Assembly (NCBI GenBank): GCA_944326425.1
Contig: CALVDX010000004.1
Location: 62,001 to 126,000, forward strand
Direction of reading: 5' to 3'
Origin: Candidatus Gastranaerophilales bacterium
Lineage (GTDB): Bacteria; Cyanobacteriota; Vampirovibrionia; Gastranaerophilales; Gastranaerophilaceae
Length of the DNA: 64,000 nt
Below, piece by piece: positions 33,421 through 43,244 of this stretch. Position numbers and translations under genes: made by a program. The notes beneath the pieces are model-generated. The model saw only the letters and a list, made by a program, of their open reading frames with translations, made no database searches and was not told where the DNA came from. Every line of letters begins with the position of its first letter. Position 1 is the stretch's first letter.

Positions 33421-36400
33421 TGAAAAAAATATTTGATAAAAATAAGTTATTCTTTTTTATACAAAAACCGCGTTTTGCACTTGTAATTTCTGTATGTATA
33501 GTAATTCTCGGGATAATTTCAATACTCGGCTTAAAGCAGGAAAGTTATCCTGACGTAACACCGCCGCAGGTTAGAGTTTCTGCCTCATATCAGGGCGCAA
33601 GTGCTGAAGTAATAGAATCCTCCGTTGCAACTGTTCTTGAAAATAAACTCAATGGTGTTGAGGATTTAACGTATATGTCCTCAACCTCTTATGACGGGAG
33701 TTATTCACTTACTCTATACTTCAAAGTTGGTTCTGATAAAGATATTAATCTGATGAATGTACAGAACAGAATACAGCAGGTTTTATCACAACTGCCTGAA
33801 GACGTACAGCGTACGGGGGTTACGGCAATCAGCCGCTCTTCCGGCTCCGGCGCAATTATTCTTACACTGTATCCTGAATCCGGCAACTGGTCGCAATTAG
33901 ACCTTACAAACTACGGTTCTATATATATTAAAGATGAATTAAAACGGGTTGAAGGGGTTGCTGATGTAAGCGTATTCGGGGCCGGCGATTATTCAATGAG
34001 AATCTGGCTTGATCCCCAGAAAATGGCAGGTTTAAACGTTTCTACAAGCGAAATTAAAACGGCAATATCTAACCAGAATACACAGGTTACGGCCGGCGCG
34101 TTAGGGGCTCTCCCTACTGATGAAAAAAGCGCCCTGCAATTAACACTGAAAACTCAGGGACGCTTGGACGAAGTTGAGCAGTTTGAAAATATAATTATAC
34201 GTTCAAACATGGACGGTTCTAACGTAAGGCTTAAAGATGTTGCACGGGTTGAGTTAGGAGCTGCGTCATACTCCAATCTGGGGCTTGTAAACGGGAAACC
34301 TGCTGCAGTTGTTGTAATATCACAGCTTCCGGATGCAAATATTATTAATTTGTCTAAGGCGGTTGGTGCAAAAGTTGACGAATTAAACGCAACTCTTAAT
34401 AACGGGATAAAAATTCTGTACGTTAAAGACGATGCGACATTTATCCATGAATCGATGAAAGAAGTAGAATTAACTATTCTCTTAACGGCTTTGATTGTTG
34501 TTATTATCATATTTCTGTTTCTCGGAGATCCGATGGCAACACTTGTACCTTGTGTTACTATTCCGGTTTCGCTGATTGGTACATTTTTTGCACTGAACGT
34601 TATGGGGATGTCAATAAACCTGCTTACCCTGTTTGCCCTCGTTCTTGCGGTCGGGGTTGTTGTTGACGATGCTATTGTTGTAATAGAAAACGTTAAACGG
34701 CACATTGAAGAGGGAAAATCTGCCGTAATTGCTACCCAGCTTACGATGGAAGAAGTAGGCTCATCACTTGTTGCTATGGCAATGGTGCTGATGGCGGTAT
34801 TTGTACCGATTATATTTATGGGCGGAATGACGGGTGTTATGTATAAGCAGTTTGCGGTATGTATCGCTGTTTCTATTGCCATTTCTGCAATATGCGCACT
34901 TTCTCTCTCTCCTGCTATGTGTTCTCACTTTCTCAAAGATAACAGGAGTAATAATAAACCCAAAGAAGAAAAACACAGTTTATTCAATATAATAAAAAAT
35001 AAAATAAATAATGAAGCGCAAATCATTGTTAAAAAGTTCAACGACTTCTTTGCAAAAGTTGAAGACTTTTATATGGAATATGTTGAAAAATTTGTTTATA
35101 ACAAAAAACTTGTAGTAATTTTCTACGTAGCAATTGTAGCGTTAACCCTTCTGTCCTTCAAAATGATTTCTACAGGTTTTATCCCGGATGAAGATCAAGG
35201 TGTTCTTCTTGCAAGTATAACCTTGCCTGACGGTGCGTCATTATCAAGAACAGAAGATGTTTCAACAAAGTTTGTTAACGAAATCCGTGATATTGACGGC
35301 ATTGATGAAGCAAAACTTACGGTATTCGGCGGCGACGGGTCGACAAACCAGTCTACTGTTATTATTCAGTTAGATGATTATGCTGACAGAAAAGTTGGTG
35401 CGGTTGACTGGGTTAAACGTAAAATAAAAGGTCAGGCAACAAATCTTTCCCACGTTGCAATTTTGAATAAAGTCAGAGCCGTAGCGGCAAATACAAAAGA
35501 GGCCTCTATTGTTGCCTTTTCTCCGCCGGCAATCAGCGGTATGAGTATGATGGGCGGGTTTGAATTCCAAATGCTTTCAAAAGGCGAATACACGCCGCAA
35601 GAACTTGAAACCTGGGCTAATAAGCTTATTGCCGCAGCAAATCAGAATCCATCGTTATCAAGTGTTTATACATCATTTCAGGCAAATGTACCGCAGTACA
35701 TAGTTGAAATTGATTATGAAAAAGCGCTTGCGCAAAAAGTGGATTTACAGGAACTTTATTCAACTCTCTCATCAATGCTCGGAACTTATTATGTAAATGA
35801 CTTTAATAAATATGACCGTGTGTTTAAAGTCCAATTACAGGCTGAAAGCCAGTTCAGAAATAAAGCAACAGACCTCTCCGGCATCTATGTTAAAAACACA
35901 AACGGTGTAATGGTGCCTATTTTGTCTATCATTAAATTAAAACAAACCGTTGGTACAGCTTCAATTTCAAGATACAACCAGTACAAATCTGTTCAAATAC
36001 AAGGGCAGCAGGCAGCAGGTAAGAGTTCGGGCGATGCAATGAATGCAATGGAGGATGTTGCAAACAGTGTTCTGCCGGATGATATGGGGTTTGACTGGTC
36101 TGGAACCTCCGCACAGGAACGTGAGGCCTCCGGACAAACGGCTATGATTGTAGGTTTGGCATTATTATTTGTATACCTTTTCCTTGTTGCTCTGTATGAA
36201 AGTTATACAATTCCTATTGCCGTTCTGCTTATTTCACCGATTGCAGTATTAGGGGCGCTGTTGTTCCAGATGATGATTAATCAGGCGTTCGATATTTATT
36301 CACAGGTCGGTATGATTACACTTGTGGGGCTTGCTGCTAAACAATCAATATTGATTGTAGAGTTTGCCAAAGAGGAACACGAAAAGCACGGTCTGCCGGT

Positions 36401-36668
36401 TAAAGAGGCTGCTATTAAAGCTGCAAAACTCAGATTTAGAGCTATTATGATGACGGAATTAGCTTTCATCATCGGCGTTATGCCTATGCTTTTTGCAGTC
36501 GGCGCCGGCGCTAATTCAAGAATATCCGTAGGTTCTACGGTAATAGGCGGTATGATTGCGGCTTGTACACTGGGTGCTGTTCTTACTCCTGCGTTTTACG
36601 TTATTGTTCAGGATATTGTTGACAAGTTTCCGACAAAAGAAATTACTGAAGAAGATTTGGAGATGTAG
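33420..36668 (+). CDS. RND multidrug efflux pump (HAE1/AcrB family)
   Basis: 1082 aa, slightly above AcrB length (1049), with 12 predicted transmembrane helices in the 1+5+1+5 pattern and two large periplasmic loops. The proton-relay residues are present: paired Asp in [14 protein letters not shown] near 415, Lys in [14 protein letters not shown] near 977 and Arg in [14 protein letters not shown] near 1002. The loop between halves (about 505-545) is longer and more charged than in AcrB, which accounts for part of the extra length. It exports drugs or other amphiphiles from the inner membrane using proton entry. Confidence 0.96.
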   Translation: MKKIFDKNKLFFFIQKPRFALVISVCIVILGIISILGLKQESYPDVTPPQVRVSASYQGASAEVIESSVATVLENKLNGVEDLTYMSSTSYDGSYSLTLYFKVGSDKDINLMNVQNRIQQVLSQLPEDVQRTGVTAISRSSGSGAIILTLYPESGNWSQLDLTNYGSIYIKDELKRVEGVADVSVFGAGDYSMRIWLDPQKMAGLNVSTSEIKTAISNQNTQVTAGALGALPTDEKSALQLTLKTQGRLDEVEQFENIIIRSNMDGSNVRLKDVARVELGAASYSNLGLVNGKPAAVVVISQLPDANIINLSKAVGAKVDELNATLNNGIKILYVKDDATFIHESMKEVELTILLTALIVVIIIFLFLGDPMATLVPCVTIPVSLIGTFFALNVMGMSINLLTLFALVLAVGVVVDDAIVVIENVKRHIEEGKSAVIATQLTMEEVGSSLVAMAMVLMAVFVPIIFMGGMTGVMYKQFAVCIAVSIAISAICALSLSPAMCSHFLKDNRSNNKPKEEKHSLFNIIKNKINNEAQIIVKKFNDFFAKVEDFYMEYVEKFVYNKKLVVIFYVAIVALTLLSFKMISTGFIPDEDQGVLLASITLPDGASLSRTEDVSTKFVNEIRDIDGIDEAKLTVFGGDGSTNQSTVIIQLDDYADRKVGAVDWVKRKIKGQATNLSHVAILNKVRAVAANTKEASIVAFSPPAISGMSMMGGFEFQMLSKGEYTPQELETWANKLIAAANQNPSLSSVYTSFQANVPQYIVEIDYEKALAQKVDLQELYSTLSSMLGTYYVNDFNKYDRVFKVQLQAESQFRNKATDLSGIYVKNTNGVMVPILSIIKLKQTVGTASISRYNQYKSVQIQGQQAAGKSSGDAMNAMEDVANSVLPDDMGFDWSGTSAQEREASGQTAMIVGLALLFVYLFLVALYESYTIPIAVLLISPIAVLGALLFQMMINQAFDIYSQVGMITLVGLAAKQSILIVEFAKEEHEKHGLPVKEAAIKAAKLRFRAIMMTELAFIIGVMPMLFAVGAGANSRISVGSTVIGGMIAACTLGAVLTPAFYVIVQDIVDKFPTKEITEEDLEM

Positions 36669-36676
36669 GTTTAATA

Positions 36677-38191
36677 ATGAAAAGATTTATAAGTTTAGTT
36701 CTAATGTTTTCAATCTTTGCTCTAAATACAGGGGCGGCATTTGCGTTCTGGGGAAAAAATAAGGATGATAAAAACGAAAAACCTGTTCATATTGTAAAAC
36801 CGGAAAAGAAAATAAAGATTAACAAACGAAAAGAGCGCAAGCAGAAAGAAGAAAACCAGAAAACCAAGGAAGAAACTTCAAGAGAGGCAGAGGGAATGTA
36901 TGAAACTAAATTCCCCGTAATAAACAGCCAGATTGAATACGAAGATTTTAACGGTGAAGTAACTCTTGAAGATTGTATTAAACTTGCAATTACCCACCAC
37001 CCGTCAATAATGTCAGCAATAAGCAACGCCGAAATTTATAAAACCCAAATCGGTCAGGCATGGGCTAATTATTTCCCAACGCTTAGCGCCGGTACCAGTT
37101 ATTCAAGAAACGATATGCTGATGACGATGGGCGGCGGTGCTTATTCAAGTATGATGAACAGGAAGTACGACTTGTTTTATGTTCCGACTCTTTCTGCAGA
37201 CATGCTTTTGTTTGACTTCGGAAAAACAAAAGCAAATGCCGATATGGCAAAACGTACTTATGAATCATCAAGGTATGATGCAGAAGCAAGTATTGAAACG
37301 GTTATTTATAATGTAAAAGTTGCATATTATAATGTCCTTTTTGCCGAAGAACAACAGCTTGTGTATGAGGATACTGTTAAAGACTTTGAACTCCAGTTAA
37401 AACAGGCCAAGGCATATTATGAAATTGGTAAAAAGGCAAAAATAGATGTAACAACAGCAGAGTATAACCTTGGAAATGCTAAGGTAAACCTTATTAAAGC
37501 AAAAAATACACATGAACTCGCAGCTGCGCAGCTTGCTAATGCAGTGGGGATTCCGGAACTGGAAAATGTAGTTTTAAAAAGTAAACTAAATACAAAAGTA
37601 TATGATGTACAATTTGATAAACTTTTAAGTACTGCAGAAGCCGCAAGACCGTCGCTCCTTTCTGCAAAAAAACGTATGGATGCTGCCGAACTTAACGTTC
37701 GTGCCGCAAAAAGAGCATTTGCTCCTGACATAAGCGGGTTTGCATCGTATAACAGGGGCGGGCAGCGGATTGATAGTGATAACGGATACCAATTTGGTGT
37801 ACAGCTTAATTATACGGCTTTAAATATATATTTGTTAAAGAAACAGGTTGATCAGGCAAAAGCTAATTACAAAAAACTCGTAGCTGATTATGAACTCGAA
37901 AAACAGAGTGTGTATTTGGAAGTTAAGAGTGCATATATAAATCTTATGAATTCTTTTGACAGCCTCGGGGTTTCTAAACTTGCGCTGCAGCAGGCAAAAG
38001 AACAACAGTATCAGGCATTCAGACGTTATCAGGTCGGGCTTGGTAATGCTATTGAGTTTAAAGATGCTGAAAATACATATTTAAATGCGCAATTAAGCTA
38101 TTATTCCAACCTTCTTGATTATAACGTGAATGCGGCTGAACTTGAAAGAGTAATAGGGGCGCCAATAAAAGAAACAGAAGAGGAATTGTAA
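36677..38191 (+). CDS. TolC-family outer-membrane efflux channel
   Basis: 504 aa. Signal peptide about 1-23 ending in Ala-Phe-Ala, a Lys/Glu-rich linker to about 75, then the OEP repeats: VTLEDCIKLAITHHPSIMSA near 95 and the long alpha-barrel helices with KAKIDVTTAEYNLGNAKVNL near 255 and VGLGNAIEFKDAENTYLNAQ near 453, characteristic of TolC. The charged linker is unusual for the family. It completes the tripartite pump. It begins 8 bp after the pump gene. Confidence 0.94.
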   Translation: MKRFISLVLMFSIFALNTGAAFAFWGKNKDDKNEKPVHIVKPEKKIKINKRKERKQKEENQKTKEETSREAEGMYETKFPVINSQIEYEDFNGEVTLEDCIKLAITHHPSIMSAISNAEIYKTQIGQAWANYFPTLSAGTSYSRNDMLMTMGGGAYSSMMNRKYDLFYVPTLSADMLLFDFGKTKANADMAKRTYESSRYDAEASIETVIYNVKVAYYNVLFAEEQQLVYEDTVKDFELQLKQAKAYYEIGKKAKIDVTTAEYNLGNAKVNLIKAKNTHELAAAQLANAVGIPELENVVLKSKLNTKVYDVQFDKLLSTAEAARPSLLSAKKRMDAAELNVRAAKRAFAPDISGFASYNRGGQRIDSDNGYQFGVQLNYTALNIYLLKKQVDQAKANYKKLVADYELEKQSVYLEVKSAYINLMNSFDSLGVSKLALQQAKEQQYQAFRRYQVGLGNAIEFKDAENTYLNAQLSYYSNLLDYNVNAAELERVIGAPIKETEEEL

Positions 38192-38240
38192 ATTAACGGT
38201 ATTTGTATTACAATTATTGAACACAGTTGAGGAGAAAAAC

Positions 38241-38681
38241 ATGAAAATACCTAAAGTTTACCCTGCTGCCCGCAAACGTCTCTTATGTTTAACAAAGTCT
38301 TATGTCGGCCAGCGGCCTGACGGCAGTAAATTTAACGGCTATAAGGCAGTTATAAGACAGACTCCTGAAGAAATGATGGGCATAACTCCTAACGGTACAA
38401 AAGTCTATAAAGAAAAATTCAGTGATAATTCAATGGATTTATATATGCGGACAAGGGATAATGTAGAGATAATCGCGCACAAGCGTCCGGCAAAAGTTAG
38501 TGTTGTAAAATGTCGTGATAAACAGATTATTTCAAATACAGATGCTATTGCGCATTCTTTAGATTATAGCGCGGGCGGTGATGAGAAAGTTTTGTTAAAG
38601 GCGGTTAACCGTGGCGATAAAGTAGGAGAAAAAACAAAAGGGCTGCCCAAGTTTGTAAAAAAGCTTTTTGAATTAATGTAA
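38241..38681 (+). CDS. Small basic protein of unknown function after the efflux operon
   Basis: 146 aa from ATG at 38241 (GAGGAG 7 bp upstream; an earlier TTG at 38217 is not supported). Lys/Arg-rich, no signal peptide or membrane segment; KRLLCLTKSYVGQRPDGSKFNGYKAVIRQTP near the N-terminus alternates polar and apolar residues like a beta sheet. I do not recognise it. About 50 bp separate it from the channel gene, so it may be read through from the efflux operon. A terminator follows. Confidence 0.65.
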   Translation: MKIPKVYPAARKRLLCLTKSYVGQRPDGSKFNGYKAVIRQTPEEMMGITPNGTKVYKEKFSDNSMDLYMRTRDNVEIIAHKRPAKVSVVKCRDKQIISNTDAIAHSLDYSAGGDEKVLLKAVNRGDKVGEKTKGLPKFVKKLFELM

Positions 38682-38683
38682 TA

Positions 38684-38712
38684 AAAAGCGGCTTGTTAAC
38701 AAGCCGCTTTTA
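38684..38712. terminator. Bidirectional terminator between convergent genes
   Basis: AAAAGCGGCTTGTT pairs with AACAAGCCGCTTTT, with A runs on one side and T runs on the other, so it can stop both the efflux-side transcript and the hydrogenase transcript. Confidence 0.9.
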
Positions 38713-38731
38713 TATGTTAAAGTTTATAAAA

Positions 38732-40192
38732 TTAATCGTTTCTTTCCAGATTTTTGCTGTTATCAAGTAATGTTTTTAACTCCTTTTTTGCGACGCGCGG
38801 AATGTTTATAGTCGCATTTCCTCCTATGCATCCGCCTTCACAGCACATTACTTCTACAAGGTTACATCCCGGACAGCTTTTATTTTTTGCAAAAGTTTTT
38901 AACTCTTTGGCTGTATCCTTGGTAAGTCCGCTAATTATATACGGTTTAACCTCTTCCGGATTTTTACATACTGATTTAACAGCCTCCGCAACTCCGGTAG
39001 TTACTCCGAAATTTCTGCCTTGTTTAGAGCTTTCTGTATCAAATTTTTCTTCTTCACATTCGGCAATTTCAATTCTTTTTGCAATAAAAAGTGCACCGAG
39101 TTCTTCATAAGTCATAACGTAGTCAACATTAGGATTTTCCATTGACTCTTTACGTTTTGCCACACACGGGCTTATAAATACAGTAATCGCATCAGGGTAT
39201 TTTTTCTTAACGATTTCTGCAATGTAATAAAGCGGTGTTTCAGTTGTAGATTTAAACTCCTGAATTTCCGGAAGATGTTTTTTTACAAACTGGTTATATC
39301 CGGCACAGCACGAAGTTGTCATAAAAGGTGCGCCGTGTTCCATTCTTTCTTCAAATTCTTTGGCTTCATTCAGTGTAGTTACATCAGCACCTTGCGCTAC
39401 TTCAAATACTTCGTAAAACCCTGCTTTTTTCATTGCCGTTTTTAACTGATAAATACTGCCGGGAAGTTGTCCTATAATAGAAGGTGCAACCATTGCAATA
39501 ACTTTTTTAGAGCCGGACTTGATGTATTTCAGGATATCAATAATCTGGCTTTTTTCGTGCACTGCGCCGAACGGACAGGCTGCAACGCACTTGCCGCAAG
39601 TAATACACTGTTCAAAGTCAATTCTTGTAATACCGTTTGCATCTTTTTGGATGGCGCCTACAGGGCAGGCATCTTCGCAAGGAACTGCAAGTTTTACAAT
39701 AGCGTTGTAAGGGCAGGCATTCATACACATTTTACAGCTTTTGCACTTACTGCCGTCAATTTTTGATTTGCCGTCAACCATTTCTATTGCGCCAAATTTA
39801 CAAGCTGCCTGACAAGGGCGGGCGACGCAGCCTTTGCATAAATCGGTTACATAAATACGGCTTGGAACACAGCCTGCACAGGCTGCATCGAGGACTGTTA
39901 ACGGGTTTTCATCAACTTTTTCCCTCTCAACAGCTTCTCTTGCATAATCTGATAAAAGCTTGTATTCAATATCATCTTCTAGTGCAAACCCTAAACCTGC
40001 TTTTACCCTCTCTTTTAATATGGCTCTTTCTTTGTAAATACAGCATCTGTATGGTACATCGGCACCCTTTGGCCTCATATCATAAGGTATAAGTCGGGTA
40101 TTTTCTTCGTAATTATCTGAAAAAAATGCTTCTATTATTCTTGCTAAAATCTCTTTCTTTAAATGTATTGATTGACTATTATTGTTTCCCAT
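38732..40192 (-). CDS. Monomeric [FeFe] hydrogenase (group B-like)
   Basis: 486 aa. Three ferredoxin-type clusters precede the catalytic domain (CKGCVARPCQAAC near 119; CKSCKMCMNACP near 144; CITCGKCVAACP near 190). The H-cluster motifs are TSCCAGY (about 292-298), SPCVAKRKE (about 341-349) and VMCCEGGCIGG (about 444-454). L1 has Ala where the classic TSCCP has Pro; both Cys are kept. The short size and the GG-NAT end of L3 fit group B rather than group A1; this assignment is tentative. It evolves or oxidises H2 using ferredoxin in the cytoplasm and needs HydG. Its start overlaps the 2Fe-2S protein gene by 14 bp. Confidence 0.93.
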   Translation of the reverse strand: MGNNNSQSIHLKKEILARIIEAFFSDNYEENTRLIPYDMRPKGADVPYRCCIYKERAILKERVKAGLGFALEDDIEYKLLSDYAREAVEREKVDENPLTVLDAACAGCVPSRIYVTDLCKGCVARPCQAACKFGAIEMVDGKSKIDGSKCKSCKMCMNACPYNAIVKLAVPCEDACPVGAIQKDANGITRIDFEQCITCGKCVAACPFGAVHEKSQIIDILKYIKSGSKKVIAMVAPSIIGQLPGSIYQLKTAMKKAGFYEVFEVAQGADVTTLNEAKEFEERMEHGAPFMTTSCCAGYNQFVKKHLPEIQEFKSTTETPLYYIAEIVKKKYPDAITVFISPCVAKRKESMENPNVDYVMTYEELGALFIAKRIEIAECEEEKFDTESSKQGRNFGVTTGVAEAVKSVCKNPEEVKPYIISGLTKDTAKELKTFAKNKSCPGCNLVEVMCCEGGCIGGNATINIPRVAKKELKTLLDNSKNLERND

Positions 40193-40448
40193 CTTCTTTT
40201 AACTTCCTATCTATTTCCTGTAAAACCTTATCAATTGTAGCTTCCTGAATGATAACATCATCAACTTTAACGTATGGTGCTTTAGAATATTCGGAATTAT
40301 CGGTGCAGTAGTTAAGGCAGGTGCTGCCAACTACTACCACATCTTCTCCATATCTTTTGTTAACAATATCTACCAGATCCTGAAGCTGTGATGAGCCCAT
40401 TACAAAACAAGTTGTTCCCATACAGATTTTTACATTAACTTTTGCCAT
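40179..40448 (-). CDS. NuoE-like [2Fe-2S] thioredoxin-fold protein
   Basis: 89 aa. CMGTTCFVMG (about 9-18) and STCLNYC (about 45-51) give the C-x4-C...C-x3-C pattern of the thioredoxin-like 2Fe-2S ferredoxins found in NuoE and in the HydC-type subunits of electron-bifurcating hydrogenases. It would pass electrons to or from the hydrogenase encoded immediately downstream with a 14-bp overlap. A NuoF-like flavin subunit, needed for NADH use, is not in the window. Confidence 0.88.
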   Translation of the reverse strand: MAKVNVKICMGTTCFVMGSSQLQDLVDIVNKRYGEDVVVVGSTCLNYCTDNSEYSKAPYVKVDDVIIQEATIDKVLQEIDRKLKEDGKQ

Positions 40449-40625
40449 ATTCTATTCCTTTATAATTTTGTTTATAACTCATTATACCATATTTTATTTA
40501 CATACATATCTTCCGGAGATTTTAAGGGAAGATTGTTTATGTAATGTGCCTTACTTCATTTTGCACTAAGCAAAGTAATAATACAACGATTTATAGAGAA
40601 AATGTTACAAAATTATTTTGAATTA

Positions 40626-40943
40626 TTAATTTGATAATAATTTTAATCCTGTAATACCGCAGAGAATAAGCCCGATACAAATCAGGCGCATAGCAGTTGC
40701 CGGTTCTTTAAAAAGTATTATTCCAAGGATAACAGTTCCTAACGTCCCTATACCTGTCCAAATTGCGTATGCTGTTCCAAGAGGCAGGCTTTTTAATGCA
40801 AGAGCCAGAAAGTAAAAACTTGCAATCATACAAACTACAGTTATGACTGAAATAACCGGCTGCGTAAATCCGTGAGAATATTTAAGCCCTATAGCCCAGC
40901 TTATTTCAAATAATCCGGCAATTAATAAGTGAATCCATTCCAT
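40626..40943 (-). CDS. gdx: SMR-family guanidinium exporter (Gdx/SugE)
   Basis: 105 aa, four hydrophobic helices. The start MEWIHLLIAGLFEISWAIGLKYS carries the central Glu of the SMR family in the SugE/Gdx context, followed by LALKSLPLGTAYAIWTGIG (about 48-66), the Gdx signature (drug-exporting EmrE proteins differ here). Gdx proteins exchange guanidinium for protons across the inner membrane. The guanidine-I riboswitch immediately upstream supports this function strongly. GGAA lies before the ATG. It is a single-gene unit. Confidence 0.95.
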   Translation of the reverse strand: MEWIHLLIAGLFEISWAIGLKYSHGFTQPVISVITVVCMIASFYFLALALKSLPLGTAYAIWTGIGTLGTVILGIILFKEPATAMRLICIGLILCGITGLKLLSN

Positions 40944-40961
40944 GTTTAGTTCCTTTCTTTT

Positions 40962-41000
40962 TTTATAAAAAAGCCCGGGAGATGTTAAATCTCCCGGGCT
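40962..41000 (-). terminator. Riboswitch-controlled terminator before gdx
   Basis: On the minus strand AGCCCGGGAGAT pairs with ATCTCCCGGGCT and a T run follows. The 5' arm is the 3' end of the aptamer (AAAGCCCGGGAGA), so aptamer folding and terminator formation exclude one another. Confidence 0.92.
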
Positions 41001-41074
41001 TTTGTCCCTCCGTGTCCGTAAATTTACGGGTTTTCTCTCGGTCCAGTCCGGAATTGCTCCGCGGAACCCTAGAA
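40990..41074 (-). promoter_or_regulatory. Guanidine-I (ykkC) riboswitch aptamer
   Basis: On the minus strand the leader reads CTAGGGTTCCG, then GGACTGGACCGAGAGAAAAC, then ACACGGAGGGACAAAAGCCC. These are the conserved blocks of the ykkC guanidine-I aptamer in the expected order and spacing. A TATAAT -10 box lies at plus 41087-41092, so transcription starts just upstream of the aptamer. Guanidine binding should prevent the overlapping terminator and switch on the exporter. Confidence 0.95.
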
Positions 41075-41147
41075 AAACTATAATTTATTATAGCAAAAAA
41101 TATTATGGATTATATGAATTTACTTCGCATAATTTTTTTAAGTCATA

Positions 41148-41173
41148 CAAAAAAGAGGCGATGTACGCCTCTT
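41148..41173 (-). terminator. Terminator after the flavoprotein gene
   Basis: On the minus strand AAGAGGCG, short loop TACAT, CGCCTCTT and a T run. Confidence 0.8.
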
Positions 41174-41183
41174 AATTTTTTGA

Positions 41184-41828
41184 TTAGATTGTCTTTCCAA
41201 GTTCATAGGCTTTTTGCGGGAATGTAGTGCTTTTAATATCACCGGCATTCCATACTCCGGGAACAATAATTTGTCCGGCATCACTCCAGCCCAGATATGA
41301 TATAAGTCTTTCATAATGCTTAATAATTGGTTCTGCTTCAATTTTAGCAGTATCAGCATAAGTCATAAACAGGACTGCCTTTTTCGGGCGGTGTATTTGC
41401 CCGTTAATTGCATAGAAACGGTCAATTACAGCTTTGATTTGTGCAGAAATCCCAAAATAGTACATCGGGCTTGCCAGAACGACTGCATCTGCGTCAATAA
41501 TATTTTCTTTTATAAACTCAAAATCGTCTTTAAACACGCATTCTCCGTTCATACCGCATTTGTTACAGGCAATACAAGGATGAACGTTCTTTTGTGCGGA
41601 ATCAAAACGTACAACTTTATGCCCTGCTTCTTCGGCTCCTTTTATAAAATTATCAACAAGCGTATTTGAATTTCCGTTCATTCTCGGGCTGCCTGTTATA
41701 ACAAGTATTTTCATCTTTTTCCCTCCTGTATTTTCGCTGCTCTGTGTTACAGAAACTCCGACAATTCCTGCCCCTGCTGCTGCAGCAGCTGTGAGTAAAG
41801 TGTTTTTTATAAAATCTCTTCTGTCCAT
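41184..41828 (-). CDS. Iron-sulfur flavoprotein (Isf-like) with Tat-type signal
   Basis: 214 aa. The N-terminus DRRDFIKNTLLTAAAAAGAGIVG matches a twin-arginine signal with an Ala-rich core, then a lipobox-free linker. From about 38 a flavodoxin fold begins (MKILVITGSPRMNGNSNTLVDNF); CIACNKCGMNGEC (about 85-97) has CX2CX2CX5C, the compact 4Fe-4S motif of Isf; ASPMYYFGISAQIKAVIDRF binds FMN. It should carry electrons, possibly outside the cytoplasm. It could also be a domain fusion mispredicted at the start: a cytoplasmic version would start at the Met near 39. Confidence 0.85.
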   Translation of the reverse strand: MDRRDFIKNTLLTAAAAAGAGIVGVSVTQSSENTGGKKMKILVITGSPRMNGNSNTLVDNFIKGAEEAGHKVVRFDSAQKNVHPCIACNKCGMNGECVFKDDFEFIKENIIDADAVVLASPMYYFGISAQIKAVIDRFYAINGQIHRPKKAVLFMTYADTAKIEAEPIIKHYERLISYLGWSDAGQIIVPGVWNAGDIKSTTFPQKAYELGKTI

Positions 41829-41930
41829 TTTATCAACTCCTGAATATTAGTGTAATGCATTAGAGCTGCTCTAAGTCAAGGGGGATGGTGTTAAGTGAAT
41901 TTAATCGGATACGATAATATTATTTTATAC

Positions 41931-41961
41931 AAAAAAAAGCGGAGAATAATCCTCCGCTTTT
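41931..41961 (-). terminator. Terminator after rplA
   Basis: On the minus strand AAAAGCGGAGG, ATTATT loop, CTCCGCTTTTTTTT. It ends the ribosomal operon before rplJ-rplL, which are not here. Confidence 0.9.
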
Positions 41962-41980
41962 CATAAAGGTTTTTTTAAGC

Positions 41981-42706
41981 TTAACCAAGAAGTTCTTTTA
42001 CTTCGCTTGCAAGGTTTTTAGTATCAAGTTTAAGCCCCGGTCCCATTGTTGTTGTAAGGTAAGCGGACTTAACATAAGTACCTTTTGCAGAAGCCGGTTT
42101 TGCTCTTAAAACTGCATCTGCAAGAGTTGCAAAGTTTTTAATAAGGTCTTCTTGAGAGAATTGAATTTTACCGATAGGACAGTGAATCATACCTTGTTTG
42201 TCAGCACGGAATTCAACTTTACCTGCTTTTGCATCTTTAACAGCTTTTGCAATATCAAGAGTAACTGTTCCGGTTTTCGGGTTTGGCATCAAGCCTTTAG
42301 GGCCTAATACTTTACCTAATTTACCGAGCATACCCATACAATCAGGAGTAGCTATAAGAGTATCAAACTCAAACCAGCCATTGCTGATTTTGTCGATAAT
42401 GTCTTCAGTGCCTGCAAATTCTGCGCCTGCTTCTTTTGCTTCGGTAACTTTAGCCCCTTTAGCAATAACACAAACGCGGACTTCTTTTCCTAATCCTGCG
42501 GGAAGTACAACTGTAGAACGCACTTGTTGATCGGCGTGTTTTACTTCAATACCTAATCTCATGTGACATTCAACAGTTTCATTGAACTTTGAAAGTTCCT
42601 TTGATATTTCTTGTAATTTAGCTATGGCTTGCGTGGAAGTTGTCGGTTGTTCAAACCCTTCTAACATTTCCATAACCTTTTTTTGTTTTTTAGTTAATTT
42701 TGACAT
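41981..42706 (-). CDS. rplA: 50S ribosomal protein L1
   Basis: 241 aa, normal length. [23 protein letters not shown] near 59, [31 protein letters not shown] (about 116-146) and [10 protein letters not shown]-like [10 protein letters not shown] near the end are L1 signatures. It forms the mobile stalk near the E site and also represses its own mRNA. It follows rplK and is the last gene of the operon; rplJ-rplL are absent and a terminator follows. Confidence 0.98.
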   Translation of the reverse strand: MSKLTKKQKKVMEMLEGFEQPTTSTQAIAKLQEISKELSKFNETVECHMRLGIEVKHADQQVRSTVVLPAGLGKEVRVCVIAKGAKVTEAKEAGAEFAGTEDIIDKISNGWFEFDTLIATPDCMGMLGKLGKVLGPKGLMPNPKTGTVTLDIAKAVKDAKAGKVEFRADKQGMIHCPIGKIQFSQEDLIKNFATLADAVLRAKPASAKGTYVKSAYLTTTMGPGLKLDTKNLASEVKELLG

Positions 42707-42757
42707 TTTAAAATTCCTTTCATGGTATTAGCGGACAAAAGTCCTTCCATAATTTAC

Positions 42758-43189
42758 TTACGCTTCTTCTTTAACTGTAACACCCATAGCTCTGCAAGAA
42801 CCTTTAATCATTTTAACGGCTGCTTCCATAGATGTAGCGTTCAAATCGTTCATTTTGATTTTAGCGATTTCTTCCAGTTGAGCGCGGGTAATTTCACCGA
42901 CTTTTTGTTTGTTAGGTGCAGCAGAACCTTTTGCAAGGTTGATTGCTTTCTTAATCAAAACAGGAGCCGGAGGTGATTTTGTAACAAAAGTGAAACTTCT
43001 GTCTTCGTAAACATCAATAACAACAGGGATAATGTAACCTGCTTGTGATTCTGTTTTAGCGTTGAACTGCTTACAGAAATCCATGATGTTAACACCGTGC
43101 TGACCGAGCGCCGGACCTACCGGAGGTGACGGGTTAGCTTTACCTGCTTCTATTTGCAGTTTAATTTTACCTACTACTTTTTTTGCCAT
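42758..43189 (-). CDS. rplK: 50S ribosomal protein L11
   Basis: 143 aa from ATG at 43189, chosen because GGAG precedes it and the product begins [29 protein letters not shown], the canonical L11 start. [21 protein letters not shown] near 53 is also standard. It forms part of the factor-binding region and is the thiostrepton target. It follows nusG after a 55-bp gap that can form a hairpin likely to be the L1 regulatory site. Confidence 0.98.
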   Translation of the reverse strand: MAKKVVGKIKLQIEAGKANPSPPVGPALGQHGVNIMDFCKQFNAKTESQAGYIIPVVIDVYEDRSFTFVTKSPPAPVLIKKAINLAKGSAAPNKQKVGEITRAQLEEIAKIKMNDLNATSMEAAVKMIKGSCRAMGVTVKEEA

Positions 43190-43203
43190 TTTATTTCTCC
43201 TTT

Positions 43204-43235
43204 CGTGGTACGAACGGGGGGCAGCCCCTTCCACG
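43204..43235 (-). promoter_or_regulatory. Candidate L1 autoregulatory leader hairpin before rplK
   Basis: On the minus strand CGTGG pairs with CCACG, enclosing GGGGCTGCCCC and a GTTCGTA loop, just upstream of the rplK ribosome-binding site. Ribosomal protein L1 regulates rplK-rplA in many bacteria by binding a GC-rich hairpin at this place. Assignment rests on position and structure only. Confidence 0.4.
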
Positions 43236-43244
43236 TACTATTCA

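Noticed and set aside
34154-34882. Long minus-strand frame of 242 codons inside the RND pump gene
   Set aside because: It mirrors the codon pattern of the pump gene, its product is low-complexity (Ile, Thr, Ser) and it has no ribosome-binding site.
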